Of a stretch of 37,924 nucleotides of DNA, positions 15,137 to 23,600 are shown piece by piece. Below the pieces are notes generated by a model. That model saw only the letters and a program-made list of their open reading frames with translations. It was not told the DNA's origin and searched no databases. Position numbers and translations under genes: made by a program. Source of the DNA: Desulfosporosinus sp. (GTDB lineage: Bacteria > Campylobacterota > Campylobacteria > Campylobacterales > Arcobacteraceae); the NCBI GenBank assembly GCA_020719775.1, contig DYPS01000012.1, forward strand, positions 1-37,924, given 5' to 3'. The first letter of the stretch is position 1. The number at the start of each line of letters is the position of its first letter.

Positions 15137-18090
15137 TTTTCCTCCAAATTTGTGTAGTGCAGTTCCAATCCATTTGATGTGGTTACAAAACCATTTATAT
15201 AAATTTTGCCATCATGTACCAATTTATGATGTTTTTTACATAGTGGTATCAGATTGTACTTATGATTGACATTGACATGCCCAATAAATCCTTTTTCATC
15301 AATTTTTCGTTGCTCTTTAATATGATGTACATCATCCACAGTGGTCCCACAAATAGCACATGAGGTGATATACAATTCTTTATTGTATATACTTGTTTTT
15401 TTAAAAGAAAGCCTCTCCACTGTATCGTAATCATCAGTCAGACCTTTACGTATATCATTAGCTACTTTTAAAAACTCTTTATCCATATGAAGTGATTTTG
15501 CAAATTCTAATCCATACATGCTACTCCCGCTTCCATATGATAGTTTTCTATTAAAGATAAGTTTATCTTCATTTTCATCATAAATTACACTCAAATGCAA
15601 ACAGATAATATTTCGTAAAAGTTCTATCTCTTTGATGGTTGGAAGTTGGTGAAGATGAGTAGCAAAAAGAAATATCGACTTCATTTTAGAAAGTTTTAAA
15701 ATAGCTGATGCCACGATACTAAGTCCACTCATTGTTTCGGTACTATGGCTTATCTCATCTCCTAAAATTAGTGATTTTACCCCTGCTCTGTTAAAAATAT
15801 TTTTAAGCTCAAGCATCTCTACTGCAAAACTAGAAAGTCCTCGTGCGATATTATCAGCCCCACTAATTCTTGTAAAGAGTGAATCAAAAAGCGAGAATCT
15901 CATAGAAGTTGCTGGAACAAAAAAACCACTTTGAGCCAAAATAACACACAGTCCGATGGTTTTCATCAAAGTAGATTTTCCACTACTATTAATGCCATAT
16001 AAAAGAACACCATTCATATGGTTATCTACAATAGTCATTGGTTTAGAATTTGCAATAATAACATTATCTTTGTGCTCTTGTTTTGAAAGGTTGAGATTCC
16101 CTAAAATAATATCATTTGGTATATAAATACCTCTCTCTTCGGCCATCTCCAAAATAGGGTGTCTTCCTCCAATAAGCTCAATAAAATTTTCATTTAAATC
16201 TGTTTTAATAATTTTTGGACAAACATAATTATATTTTTTTGATGTTTTAATATTCGAAATAGTCACATCAATTTCAGCAATAAATGATACAAGTTGAGTG
16301 AGTAAATCACTAAACTTTTTATCATAATATTTTATATACTCATTAAAAACTATTTTATTAAGTTCTATTATTTTTCGTAAATTATGCACATATTTATCTG
16401 AAATAATTGTAGTTAATTTATTAGATATTTTTACATTATTTGTTTGAATTTTAATAGTAAAATCCTTAAATAGATAAAGCTCATCATCGATGATAAGATG
16501 ACTTTTAAGAAAATCCTCTTTTATCATCATATATCTATTTTTGGTTAAATTCAAAAAGAATCCCTCTTTGTCAAGACGATGTATAGATACTTGATTCGTA
16601 TCTTTTGTATCCAAAAGATCTAAAATATGCTCCTGGAAGAGTGAAAGTTTTTTTTCAAGCTGTCTATTTTCCTCTAAAAGTAGATCAATTTTTGTGTCAA
16701 TATTTTCACAAATCATATTTTCATTAATATCTTTGAGCATATATTTTCCAACGATATCGATATGAAAAGTTTTTTTAATATTACTTAGAAAAATATCGAT
16801 CTCTTCACTTCCACATGGTGCCTTCATAAAGTGATAGCTTTCCATAAAGGTAATCACTTCCTTAATACTAAAAAGAGAATCATAAAGATAACTTAATTCA
16901 AATGGATGGATTCTTGAAAGTTTTATTCTTCGTGCTAATCTTTCAATATCATAGATATTTCCCATAGAACCTTCAATAGGCATATGATAATCATATAAAT
17001 CAAGTGACAATTGATATCTTCTTAGTATCTCTTTTTCATCTTTTATTGGATGTGTGAGTCGTTCTTTTAAAAGTCTTTTCCCCATAGCTGTTGCTGTATT
17101 ATTAATAAGATTTGAAAGGCTTAGAGAGTGGTTTAATTCAATTACATTAAGTTGTTCTAAAGGATTATTTCCAAGATAGACAAAATGATTAAGATCTAGC
17201 TTAATAGGTAAAAAAAGTCTTTGAACTATTTTACTATCATGACTTATAACAAAATCTATCAAAATCGCTAAACTCTCACTTGAAAGTGGATACTTCTCCA
17301 TATCCATATGTTCTATCGGGCTTAGAAGTGATTCTATTACAAAGACATTTTTAAAAAGTTCATTTTGGTAACTTATTTTCATTCTACTTGTGTTGACATG
17401 AAATATTTTATGAGAAAGTTCAAGATAGTCCAAAACCTCTTTTTGATTAATCTCCTTATCTAAAAAAGTAACTATCACTTCACTTGTTTTATGTGTATTC
17501 ATATAGTTAAAAACTTCATCTAATGCAAATGAAGTATCTTCGCTTGTTCCAAAAATTTCATTATAAAAACATTTTCCAGTGGTTACATCAATCGTACTGT
17601 ATCCGATTAAATAGTTCTCTTTTACTTTATCGATAACAATTGAAGTAATCGTATTTTCATCTTGATTTATTGTGTAATCAAAATTTGTACCAGGGGAGAT
17701 AATCGCATCGACTATCCTTTTTACTTTAGGGGGAACTCCTATTTGTTTGATAAGAATAACGGTATATTTTTGTTGAGCTATGATACGGCCTAGATGTTTT
17801 TCTAGTGAAATAGAAGGAACTCCAGCCATAATTGGGTTACTTTGAGAGTTCTCAAGAATATTTTTATTTTTTCTTGTAAGCTGAATATTTAAAAGTTCCG
17901 CTATCTCTTTAGCTTTTCCAATTTTATCTTTTTCATTATTGACTTCATAAACTTCAAAGAAAGTTCCCACCTCCATAAGAACTACACTATTCTTCCCATA
18001 TTTTTTTTCAAATAGTGTTTGGAGTTTAAAATAAGCCTCGGTAAGAAGAATCGATTTGTCTTCTAATATAAGAGAAATTTCATCAATCAT
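15133..18090 (-). CDS. MutS7-type mismatch repair ATPase fused to HNH nuclease
   Basis: A 985-residue MutS homologue. The N-terminal mismatch-reading domain has the F-x-E motif in GTFFEVYEV (Phe44, Glu46). Connector, lever and clamp domains follow, and the ATPase has a Walker [10 protein letters not shown] (699-707) and Walker B with Asp778-Glu779 in LILGDEIS. After the ATPase the C-terminus carries an HNH domain: Cys911-x2-Cys914, His922-His923, Asn946, Cys951-x2-His954. This domain order is that of MutS7, described from octocoral mitochondria, giant viruses and Epsilonproteobacteria. The fused nuclease could cut the strand without MutL. The start at 18090 overlaps the upstream stop (TAATG) and follows AGGGAAAG; a GTG at 18114 would add eight residues. 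Confidence 0.92.
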   Translation of the reverse strand: MIDEISLILEDKSILLTEAYFKLQTLFEKKYGKNSVVLMEVGTFFEVYEVNNEKDKIGKAKEIAELLNIQLTRKNKNILENSQSNPIMAGVPSISLEKHLGRIIAQQKYTVILIKQIGVPPKVKRIVDAIISPGTNFDYTINQDENTITSIVIDKVKENYLIGYSTIDVTTGKCFYNEIFGTSEDTSFALDEVFNYMNTHKTSEVIVTFLDKEINQKEVLDYLELSHKIFHVNTSRMKISYQNELFKNVFVIESLLSPIEHMDMEKYPLSSESLAILIDFVISHDSKIVQRLFLPIKLDLNHFVYLGNNPLEQLNVIELNHSLSLSNLINNTATAMGKRLLKERLTHPIKDEKEILRRYQLSLDLYDYHMPIEGSMGNIYDIERLARRIKLSRIHPFELSYLYDSLFSIKEVITFMESYHFMKAPCGSEEIDIFLSNIKKTFHIDIVGKYMLKDINENMICENIDTKIDLLLEENRQLEKKLSLFQEHILDLLDTKDTNQVSIHRLDKEGFFLNLTKNRYMMIKEDFLKSHLIIDDELYLFKDFTIKIQTNNVKISNKLTTIISDKYVHNLRKIIELNKIVFNEYIKYYDKKFSDLLTQLVSFIAEIDVTISNIKTSKKYNYVCPKIIKTDLNENFIELIGGRHPILEMAEERGIYIPNDIILGNLNLSKQEHKDNVIIANSKPMTIVDNHMNGVLLYGINSSGKSTLMKTIGLCVILAQSGFFVPATSMRFSLFDSLFTRISGADNIARGLSSFAVEMLELKNIFNRAGVKSLILGDEISHSTETMSGLSIVASAILKLSKMKSIFLFATHLHQLPTIKEIELLRNIICLHLSVIYDENEDKLIFNRKLSYGSGSSMYGLEFAKSLHMDKEFLKVANDIRKGLTDDYDTVERLSFKKTSIYNKELYITSCAICGTTVDDVHHIKEQRKIDEKGFIGHVNVNHKYNLIPLCKKHHKLVHDGKIYINGFVTTSNGLELHYTNLEEK

Positions 18091-18524
18091 TAAAATGGTG
18101 CTTTCCCTGTCCACTCTCGTATCATTTTTCGCTCCTCTTGTGTGAGTTCAGCTTCAGGATGAAAAGAGACATAGCTTTTTAAAGGCATAGCCACAAAAAC
18201 TGCACTATATATTTCACCTATTTTTTTATCTTTTTCTTCAAGAGTGTAACTTTCCCAAATAGAAAAATTAAGCCATTTTTTTCCCAAGTCAACATGTCGG
18301 CTCATAGACCAAGATAATGGAGCAATGTGGCTATACCAAGGCAGCACAGTATTATTCGAGTGGCAATCATAACAACTTCTTTTAAAAATAGTCATTATTT
18401 GAGGAGGTGCTTTTATTTCTTGTGCTAAATCTATTTTTTTTGGTTCATCATAACTTACTGGAATAAGTTGGATTAATAAAAAAAATCCAATTAAATATTT
18501 TAAAATAGTTTTAACAACTATCAT
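18090..18524 (-). CDS. Haem-binding domain protein, membrane anchored
   Basis: A 144-residue protein with an N-terminal signal anchor (YLIGFFLLIQLIPVSYDEP) and a periplasmic single-haem domain. The c-type site is CYDCH in IFKRSCYDCHSNNTVLPWYS, and the downstream pattern HVDLGKKWLNFSIW matches the Haem_bd family. A methionine after the helix (AMPLKSYVSFHPEAEL) could be the sixth ligand. The start overlaps the previous gene's stop by 4 bases (ATGA), and its stop overlaps mutS by one base. Likely role: periplasmic electron transfer or haem-dependent sensing; the partner is unknown. The covalent haem requires cytochrome c maturation genes outside the window. Confidence 0.85.
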   Translation of the reverse strand: MIVVKTILKYLIGFFLLIQLIPVSYDEPKKIDLAQEIKAPPQIMTIFKRSCYDCHSNNTVLPWYSHIAPLSWSMSRHVDLGKKWLNFSIWESYTLEEKDKKIGEIYSAVFVAMPLKSYVSFHPEAELTQEERKMIREWTGKAPF

Positions 18525-19114
18525 TTCGTATCCCTTTCGTTTTCTAATTCTAAAGCATCTTCAAATTGGAGGATATTTAATTCTATAAAAAAGAAACATA
18601 CTATCCAAAGTGTAGCATCATAAAAATCAAGCCATTCCCCATCTATCTGCCATAAAATAGCGATAATAAAAAGTGAAATATAGAGTGCTATTTTGATAAA
18701 TCTTAAAAACTTGACAGCAATGTGATGAAAATGTTTTTCATAAAAAATATCATACTCAATCAAAAGTGCTACAGCTATCCAAATAACGGCATTGAAAATA
18801 TCCAAACTACCATTTTCTCCAATATAAGCACTTGTTCCATACTCGTAAGCAGAATACACTATGAGGATATAGGCGATTAATCTTCCAGTTTGCAAAAAAA
18901 GTTTTTCAGTCAAAGAGGAATAATCTTCATCTAGTTGTGATGTTTCCCATTCAAGTAATAGAAGTAGTACAAGCCAAGCTAGTGATTCTATACCTTCAAC
19001 AACTGTTTGTTCCATAAAAAATAAAATCATATTTATAAATAATAACACATAAATAGCCCATTTAAAATAAGGAAAAACTCTCCCTATAAATGAGTTCTTA
19101 GTAAAAATCAACAT
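18521..19114 (-). CDS. Six-helix membrane protein built from three repeats
   Basis: A 197-residue integral membrane protein without a recognised family. It consists of three similar helical hairpins. In the second helix of each, a Trp is followed eight residues later by a Glu: W47/E55, W112/E120 and W170/E178, in LAWLVLLLLLEWE, VIWIAVALLIEYD and TLWIVCFFFIELN. Acidic loop segments precede each (VEGIES, GSLDIFN, WLDFYDA). A clean ATG follows AAAGGGAT at its start. It is the first gene of an operon with a haem protein, MutS7 and cysK, joined by 4-base overlap to the next gene. Function is unknown; ion or quinone-related roles are guesses. Confidence 0.7.
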   Translation of the reverse strand: MLIFTKNSFIGRVFPYFKWAIYVLLFINMILFFMEQTVVEGIESLAWLVLLLLLEWETSQLDEDYSSLTEKLFLQTGRLIAYILIVYSAYEYGTSAYIGENGSLDIFNAVIWIAVALLIEYDIFYEKHFHHIAVKFLRFIKIALYISLFIIAILWQIDGEWLDFYDATLWIVCFFFIELNILQFEDALELENERDTK

Positions 19115-19191
19115 TCTATCCCTTTGTTAAAAAATGAAACAAGATGATACCAAATGGGTGTAAAAAAAGAGTTAAAAATTATAAGATTCAT

Positions 19192-19512
19192 TTAGTCTTC
19201 CATAAAAATTTCATACGGTCTTTCCACTTCGTTAAGAAACAAATCAACAGAGATATTTCTACTTCTTCTAAAAAATTCTTTTCCCTCAAAATAGACTATA
19301 ATTGTAGGAATTGCAAAAATTTGAAGTTGTGAGATAAACTCTTTTTCATTTTCAATATCTATTCTCAACTGTTCTATTTTTGGAAAATGTTCTGCGAACT
19401 TTTGTGTAATTTTAGGATAAAGTGCTTTACAAACTCCACAATGTTCCCCTCCAACATAAAGCATCAAAGCTTTTGAAGATTTTACTTTTTCATTTAATAT
19501 CTGTTCGCTCAT
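19192..19512 (-). CDS. Thioredoxin-fold protein with CGVC site
   Basis: A 106-residue thioredoxin-like protein. The active site is GEHCGVCKAL (Cys25-Gly-Val-Cys28) and the cis-proline loop is AIPTIIVYFEGKEF. There is no signal peptide, so it acts in the cytosol. The CGVC pair differs from the classic CGPC of TrxA, so it is probably a specialised reductase or bacillithiol/other-partner protein rather than the main thioredoxin. The ATG has an AAGGAT ribosome site 7 bases upstream. It lies 16 bases after addB on the same strand and may be the last gene of that transcript. What it reduces is unknown. Confidence 0.85.
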   Translation of the reverse strand: MSEQILNEKVKSSKALMLYVGGEHCGVCKALYPKITQKFAEHFPKIEQLRIDIENEKEFISQLQIFAIPTIIVYFEGKEFFRRSRNISVDLFLNEVERPYEIFMED

Positions 19513-19528
19513 ATTTAATATCCTTGAT

Positions 19529-21871
19529 TCAATCTCGATTGCACATCACTTTATATGGACAAAATTCACATATTTGCTTTTTAGAGCACATTTCAAAATC
19601 AACAATTGTTGTTTGCAAACTTTTTAAAATTTCATCCAATTTTTTCAATTTTTGCTCAAGGACCAGCTCCTCTTTAATTTTTCCATCATTGAGATCATAG
19701 TATCCAACCATAGAGACTCCTAAATGTTTAGTGGCTAAAAAATAAAATTCGAGCTGAAAATCTGTTGTATCCTCATAATTTTTAATACTATCTATTTTTA
19801 AGCTTGTTGATGTTTTATAATCTATTATTGCAAAAGTTCCATTTACTAGCTTATCTATTCTATCAATCTTTCCTTGTAATGTAATATTATTTATTTGAAT
19901 TAAAAATGGCTCTTCCAAAGCATGGATTCTAATACCAGATTGAAATCTTTGTTGTTCATTTTGAAAAAACATCTCTAACTGTTTTTTCCACAATTCAAGC
20001 TCAATAGTTAAATAAGGATTTGTATTTTGATATTTTGACAATTCATTTTTCATCTCTTCAATAGTAAATTTATTATTTTTAAAATTTTTTTCTAAAATAT
20101 TATGAATTATATTTCCAATTTCGTAACCTTTAGGTTTTAAAGCTATTTCATGCTGATTTATTTTTAAAATATATTGAAAATAATATCTCCGTTTGCATTC
20201 CAAAAATATCTTAAGTGATGTTGCTGACCACCTTAAAGTTGATAGATTGATCTCTTTTGTAATCTTTTTTTTATCAATAAAAATCTCTTTCTTTTGCTTT
20301 AATATATCCGTAAAATCTACATCAATAATATTTTGTTTTTCAAAAAGTTCATTTAAGAATCTACTTGCCGTATGCTCTTTATCTGCAACATACGATATAT
20401 GTACTTTTTTTGCATTTTGAAACAATCTTTGATAGTAATATTTTTGTAAATTTTCTCTATCTTCTAATGTTGGAAGTTTTGAATATTTTTTAATACTTGT
20501 TGAAAGATACTTATCCTTGATACTTCTCTTGGGCACTATATTATCATTAAAATCTATTACAATAACTCCTTCATATTCCATAGCTCTTGTTTCCAATATA
20601 CCAACAACAGTAATCTTTCCTCCATTTGTGTCATCCAATACAATTTTTTCTAATTTTTTTAAAAAGATCTCAAATCCATCTTTAAATCTTACATTATCAT
20701 CTATTTCAACAAGAGCTAACATACTCTCAAGTAAAACTTTTATTTCAAAAAACTTTTCCAAAATCTCTTTGTTTTTTTCTTGCTGTAAAATAAAATCCAA
20801 TAATTCAATAAAACATTCTTTATCTATTTTTTTATTCCAAAGTGGCTTAATCTTTTCATCTATATAAACTTCATCAATCAAAAAATATTTGATTTTTTCT
20901 TTATTTTTTGGTTCATCAATATTCAAATAATCTCTAATTGCATGAGCATATTGATAAATATTTAATTGATTAATCTTCATACCCATAGCAAAATTACAAT
21001 ATTTCTCATCATCAAATATTTTTATCCATTGACTAAATTGCTCATCTGGAGTAACCAAAACTATATTTGAAGGATTAATTCCTTCTTTTATCATAGATAC
21101 GATTGAATACTTAATCATCCCCAATTGAAGCAAACGACTACTAACCGGATAAATATTATGCTCTATTGCTTTTGATTCTAATCTATTTTTCTTTATGATA
21201 ACTGCATTTGAAATATCAAGCTCATATTGATAATTAATCTCAAGTTCTAATTTAATTTTAGAGAAGAGTTCTATGTTTTTTTGATTAAACTTATTAATTG
21301 TACAATAGAGTGAAAGTGGTATAATTTTTGCCAATTCCTCTATTAAGTAAAATTCAAATGCTGAAAAATAACCTTCATAATAGAGCTCTATGTTTGAAAA
21401 TACTTCAAGAAAATCTTTATTAATCGAAAAATTTTCAGGAAGTATTATTCTATCAAATGCATTTTTTTCTTCAAGAATTTGTTTGTAGTTATCATATATT
21501 GCTCTTAAGATTCTTAAATGTTCTTCATAAAAACTGTATGAATCATAGATTATAAGATCTTCAATAGTCTTAAATTCGCTATTAAGTTCATTAAAAAATT
21601 TAAAAATATACTCACCTTGAGTATATAACTTAGCAAAATCATCGCTTAAGCCCAATTTCTTAAAATTTAATTTTTTAATAGCTTTTTGTAAATAAATAAT
21701 CCTCAAATCACTATCAACTATTAGCTTATTTTTAGGTGGTATAATGATTCTATTGAATAACTCTCCAATAGTAATCATTTTCGGCAAAAACTGATTACAC
21801 AATTTATTTTGCCTTATGTATTCCCTAATAGATCTATTTGTAGGAAATATCAATAAGCTTCTAGATAGCAT
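19529..21871 (-). CDS. addB: AddB-type nuclease subunit (PD-(D/E)XK, Fe-S)
   Basis: A 780-residue protein resembling AddB of the AddAB helicase-nuclease, which processes double-strand breaks for RecA. The N-terminal part is helicase-like but lacks a Walker A motif (SLLIFPTNRSIREYI), as in Campylobacter and Helicobacter AddB. The RecB-family nuclease is at the C-terminus: His590 in GNIIHNIL, Asp670 in GKIDRID, Asp684-Tyr-Lys686 in AIIDYKTS. An iron-sulfur cluster is expected from Cys559 (FLECKRRYYF) with Cys768, Cys771 and Cys777 near the end. The start overlaps the previous gene's stop by 11 bases. No addA is in the window, so it must be encoded elsewhere. Loss of Walker A fits known epsilonproteobacterial AddB. 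Confidence 0.88.
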   Translation of the reverse strand: MLSRSLLIFPTNRSIREYIRQNKLCNQFLPKMITIGELFNRIIIPPKNKLIVDSDLRIIYLQKAIKKLNFKKLGLSDDFAKLYTQGEYIFKFFNELNSEFKTIEDLIIYDSYSFYEEHLRILRAIYDNYKQILEEKNAFDRIILPENFSINKDFLEVFSNIELYYEGYFSAFEFYLIEELAKIIPLSLYCTINKFNQKNIELFSKIKLELEINYQYELDISNAVIIKKNRLESKAIEHNIYPVSSRLLQLGMIKYSIVSMIKEGINPSNIVLVTPDEQFSQWIKIFDDEKYCNFAMGMKINQLNIYQYAHAIRDYLNIDEPKNKEKIKYFLIDEVYIDEKIKPLWNKKIDKECFIELLDFILQQEKNKEILEKFFEIKVLLESMLALVEIDDNVRFKDGFEIFLKKLEKIVLDDTNGGKITVVGILETRAMEYEGVIVIDFNDNIVPKRSIKDKYLSTSIKKYSKLPTLEDRENLQKYYYQRLFQNAKKVHISYVADKEHTASRFLNELFEKQNIIDVDFTDILKQKKEIFIDKKKITKEINLSTLRWSATSLKIFLECKRRYYFQYILKINQHEIALKPKGYEIGNIIHNILEKNFKNNKFTIEEMKNELSKYQNTNPYLTIELELWKKQLEMFFQNEQQRFQSGIRIHALEEPFLIQINNITLQGKIDRIDKLVNGTFAIIDYKTSTSLKIDSIKNYEDTTDFQLEFYFLATKHLGVSMVGYYDLNDGKIKEELVLEQKLKKLDEILKSLQTTIVDFEMCSKKQICEFCPYKVMCNRD

Positions 21872-22415
21872 TTGTTTTTATATAAAATTGTCCTATCTCT
21901 TTTCCAATCTTGATACTTCCCATAATATTCCAATATGCTTTTTTATTTAACACAACCTTTTTTGTTTCATTGCTATGTTTCATAACAATTTCTTGATTAA
22001 ATTCATGTGTTGATGGCATCGTAAAAAGAATCTTCACATCGATATTTTCAATTATTTTTTTGCTATTTTTATCTTTTACAGTAACTAAAATAGAATTATC
22101 TTGTGTACTAAGTATATTTCTTCTATCTTTTCTTTCTTTAATTACCCTTTGTGATAGATAAATATCCTGATATGATAATTCACTTAATATAAAATCATTT
22201 ATTCTAATCTCTATAATATATTTATCACTAAATCTATCATTATTAACTATAATTTGATTAAAATTTTCATCAACATCGTGGTAATAACTCATAAAAGTAT
22301 TGTCATTGTCTTTTCCAACTCCAGCACCTAATGTCATCATAATAGTCCAAGTGATAAGGGAGATACTAAATAAAAACTTAGCAATAAATATTGTATATAA
22401 TGTTTTTTTACTCAC
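21861..22415 (-). CDS. Membrane-anchored FixH-like protein
   Basis: A 184-residue protein with one N-terminal membrane helix (IFIAKFLFSISLITWTIMMTL) and a beta-rich periplasmic part. The C-terminal segment, with MPSTHEFNQEIVMKH and WNIMGSIKIGKEIGQFYI, follows the pattern of FixH/CcoH-type cbb3 assembly proteins. Similar small membrane proteins follow ccoP in Campylobacter relatives. The start is GTG, overlapping the previous gene's stop by 8 bases. Function in oxidase assembly or copper/haem delivery is inferred from position and weak pattern only. It is separated from the cco operon by a terminator, so it is not in the same transcript from ccoN. Confidence 0.55.
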   Translation of the reverse strand: MSKKTLYTIFIAKFLFSISLITWTIMMTLGAGVGKDNDNTFMSYYHDVDENFNQIIVNNDRFSDKYIIEIRINDFILSELSYQDIYLSQRVIKERKDRRNILSTQDNSILVTVKDKNSKKIIENIDVKILFTMPSTHEFNQEIVMKHSNETKKVVLNKKAYWNIMGSIKIGKEIGQFYIKTNAI

Positions 22416-23100
22416 TTAGATCTTCCTTATTATTTAGTTTTTGTTTTGCTTTAAATTCTTTTTTTATTTTTTTTTCCCTTAATATAATGAAAAAATATAA
22501 AACAATTCCTACAAGAACCATAGTATACATGAATACTTTCCATATTGTACTAGCGATTTTCCCTTCGCTTCCTATACTTGATTCTAATTTTAATCCTTTA
22601 TTTTTAGCCAAAACATCAGCAATTTGAGCATAGCCATTTAATGATGCTGCACTTACTTTTGAATTTAATGTATTTTTATCTTGTGCAGCTAAAAGTGGAA
22701 TAACATACTCATCAAGTATTGAGTCTTTATCAATAACGCTTTTTAAATCATCGCTATAAAGAATATTTGTATACTTTTGATCTAATGCCATTGTTAAGAT
22801 AACATACGATTTAGCTCCATCAGAATCTTTTAGCACAGTTGCTATCAAATCTAATTCCTTCTGTTTCATTTGAACCATTCTATCTTTCAAAGGCAGATCA
22901 GGATCTATTCCATTGTTCCCTTTTATATCAAGATAAACACTAATATTAAGCTTCGCTTTTACTTCATTTCCCATTGTACTAATTTCATCACCTGCTCTTT
23001 GATCAAGTAAGTTTCCTGTATTCAAGATAAAATTCCTTTGATCCGCAGCATTTAGAAATAATATAATCGTAGAAATTAATAGTATAAATCTTAGTTTCAA
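22408..23100 (-). CDS. TPM-domain-like periplasmic protein with C-terminal anchor
   Basis: A 230-residue protein with a signal peptide (MKLRFILLISTIILFLNA) and one transmembrane helix near the C-terminus (TIWKVFMYTMVLVGIVLYFFI) ahead of a basic tail. The periplasmic core (ISTMGNEVKAKLNISVYLD, then ILTMALDQKYTNILYSDDL) looks like a TPM (YgcG-like) domain, whose members are phosphatase-like or assist folding of membrane complexes. The start is TTG preceded by AAGGAT; no better ATG is in frame. It overlaps the FixH-like gene by 8 bases, so the two are probably coupled. It stands downstream of the cco operon beyond its terminator. Role unknown; relation to cbb3 assembly or haem handling is an inference. 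Confidence 0.6.
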   Translation of the reverse strand: MKLRFILLISTIILFLNAADQRNFILNTGNLLDQRAGDEISTMGNEVKAKLNISVYLDIKGNNGIDPDLPLKDRMVQMKQKELDLIATVLKDSDGAKSYVILTMALDQKYTNILYSDDLKSVIDKDSILDEYVIPLLAAQDKNTLNSKVSAASLNGYAQIADVLAKNKGLKLESSIGSEGKIASTIWKVFMYTMVLVGIVLYFFIILREKKIKKEFKAKQKLNNKEDLSE

Positions 23101-23202
23101 TTATCATCCTTTGTTATTTTAATCTTTATTATGTTACACATTTTTTGCTAAATAATCGCTTTTTATCAATATGCTATTGATAAATTAATATTAAAAATCT
23201 AT

Positions 23203-23232
23203 AAAAAAAGGGTAAGTGAAAATCACCTACCC
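23203..23232 (-). terminator. Intrinsic terminator of the cbb3 operon
   Basis: On the minus strand the RNA forms a 10-bp stem (23223-23232 with 23210-23219, one G-U pair, 3-base loop) followed by seven U residues (23209-23203). It lies 35 bases after the microprotein stop and defines the end of the ccoN-to-microprotein transcript. The mismatch on the plus strand supports use on the minus strand only. Confidence 0.82.
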
Positions 23233-23266
23233 TCTAGCAATTTTGTAAAAATTAATTACTACTTTA

Positions 23267-23359
23267 TTATCCTACAAACACCCTTGTTGAATCAAAAAAT
23301 GATAAATATATTGTTACAACTGCAGAAACTACCAATAACCATGCAATAATTTTATCCAT
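23267..23359 (-). CDS. 30-residue membrane microprotein in the cbb3 operon
   Basis: A short frame on the minus strand, ATG at 23359 and TAA ending at 23267, with the product MDKIIAWLLVVSAVVTIYLS plus 10 more residues ending FVG. A TAAGGA ribosome site lies 7 bases upstream, built from the DUF4006 stop codon; the gap between the two genes is 9 bases. The product is one hydrophobic helix (residues 4-22) with a short polar tail containing a Arg. It is the last gene before the terminator. Tiny single-helix subunits such as CcoM and CcoH-like proteins are known for cbb3 oxidases, and CydX for bd oxidase; this could be an equivalent. I do not recognise the family by name. Confidence 0.75.
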   Translation of the reverse strand: MDKIIAWLLVVSAVVTIYLSFFDSTRVFVG

Positions 23360-23368
23360 AATATATCC

Positions 23369-23599
23369 TTATTTATTTTGCCACATAGTGTGGTTTTCAG
23401 GGCTATTCATTTTAAGTCCATTCAAATCTTGATTGATTGTGTAAAATTTCTCAGCATTTGCTTTTTGAGCACCTATACCAAAAAATGTTAAACCACCTAA
23501 AATACTCAATAATAAAGCTACCGCAATAAAATATCCAATAAGTCCATGAAAAGTAAATAATCCTCTTTCTGATTCGTTCATTTCTTTATTTAATCCCAT
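23369..23599 (-). CDS. DUF4006 family protein of the cbb3 operon
   Basis: A 76-residue membrane protein with one central helix (LIGYFIAVALLLSILGGLTFF) and short polar ends. The RGLFTFHGLIGYFIAV pattern matches DUF4006, found after ccoP in Campylobacterota. Function is unknown; a small cbb3 subunit or assembly factor is likely from its constant place. The ATG is preceded by GGAGGAAAC, embedded in the last codons of ccoP, two bases after its stop. A second ATG seven codons inside is also possible. Confidence 0.8.
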   Translation of the reverse strand: MGLNKEMNESERGLFTFHGLIGYFIAVALLLSILGGLTFFGIGAQKANAEKFYTINQDLNGLKMNSPENHTMWQNK

Positions 23600-23600
23600 C

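Noticed and set aside
18091-18114. GTG start at 18114 for MutS7
   Set aside because: The ATG at 18090 overlaps the upstream stop as TAATG, follows a purine-rich site, and fits the coupling seen at the other junctions.
19422-20867. Plus-strand frames of 75-116 codons
   Set aside because: They are antisense shadows of addB and the thioredoxin gene, without start signals.
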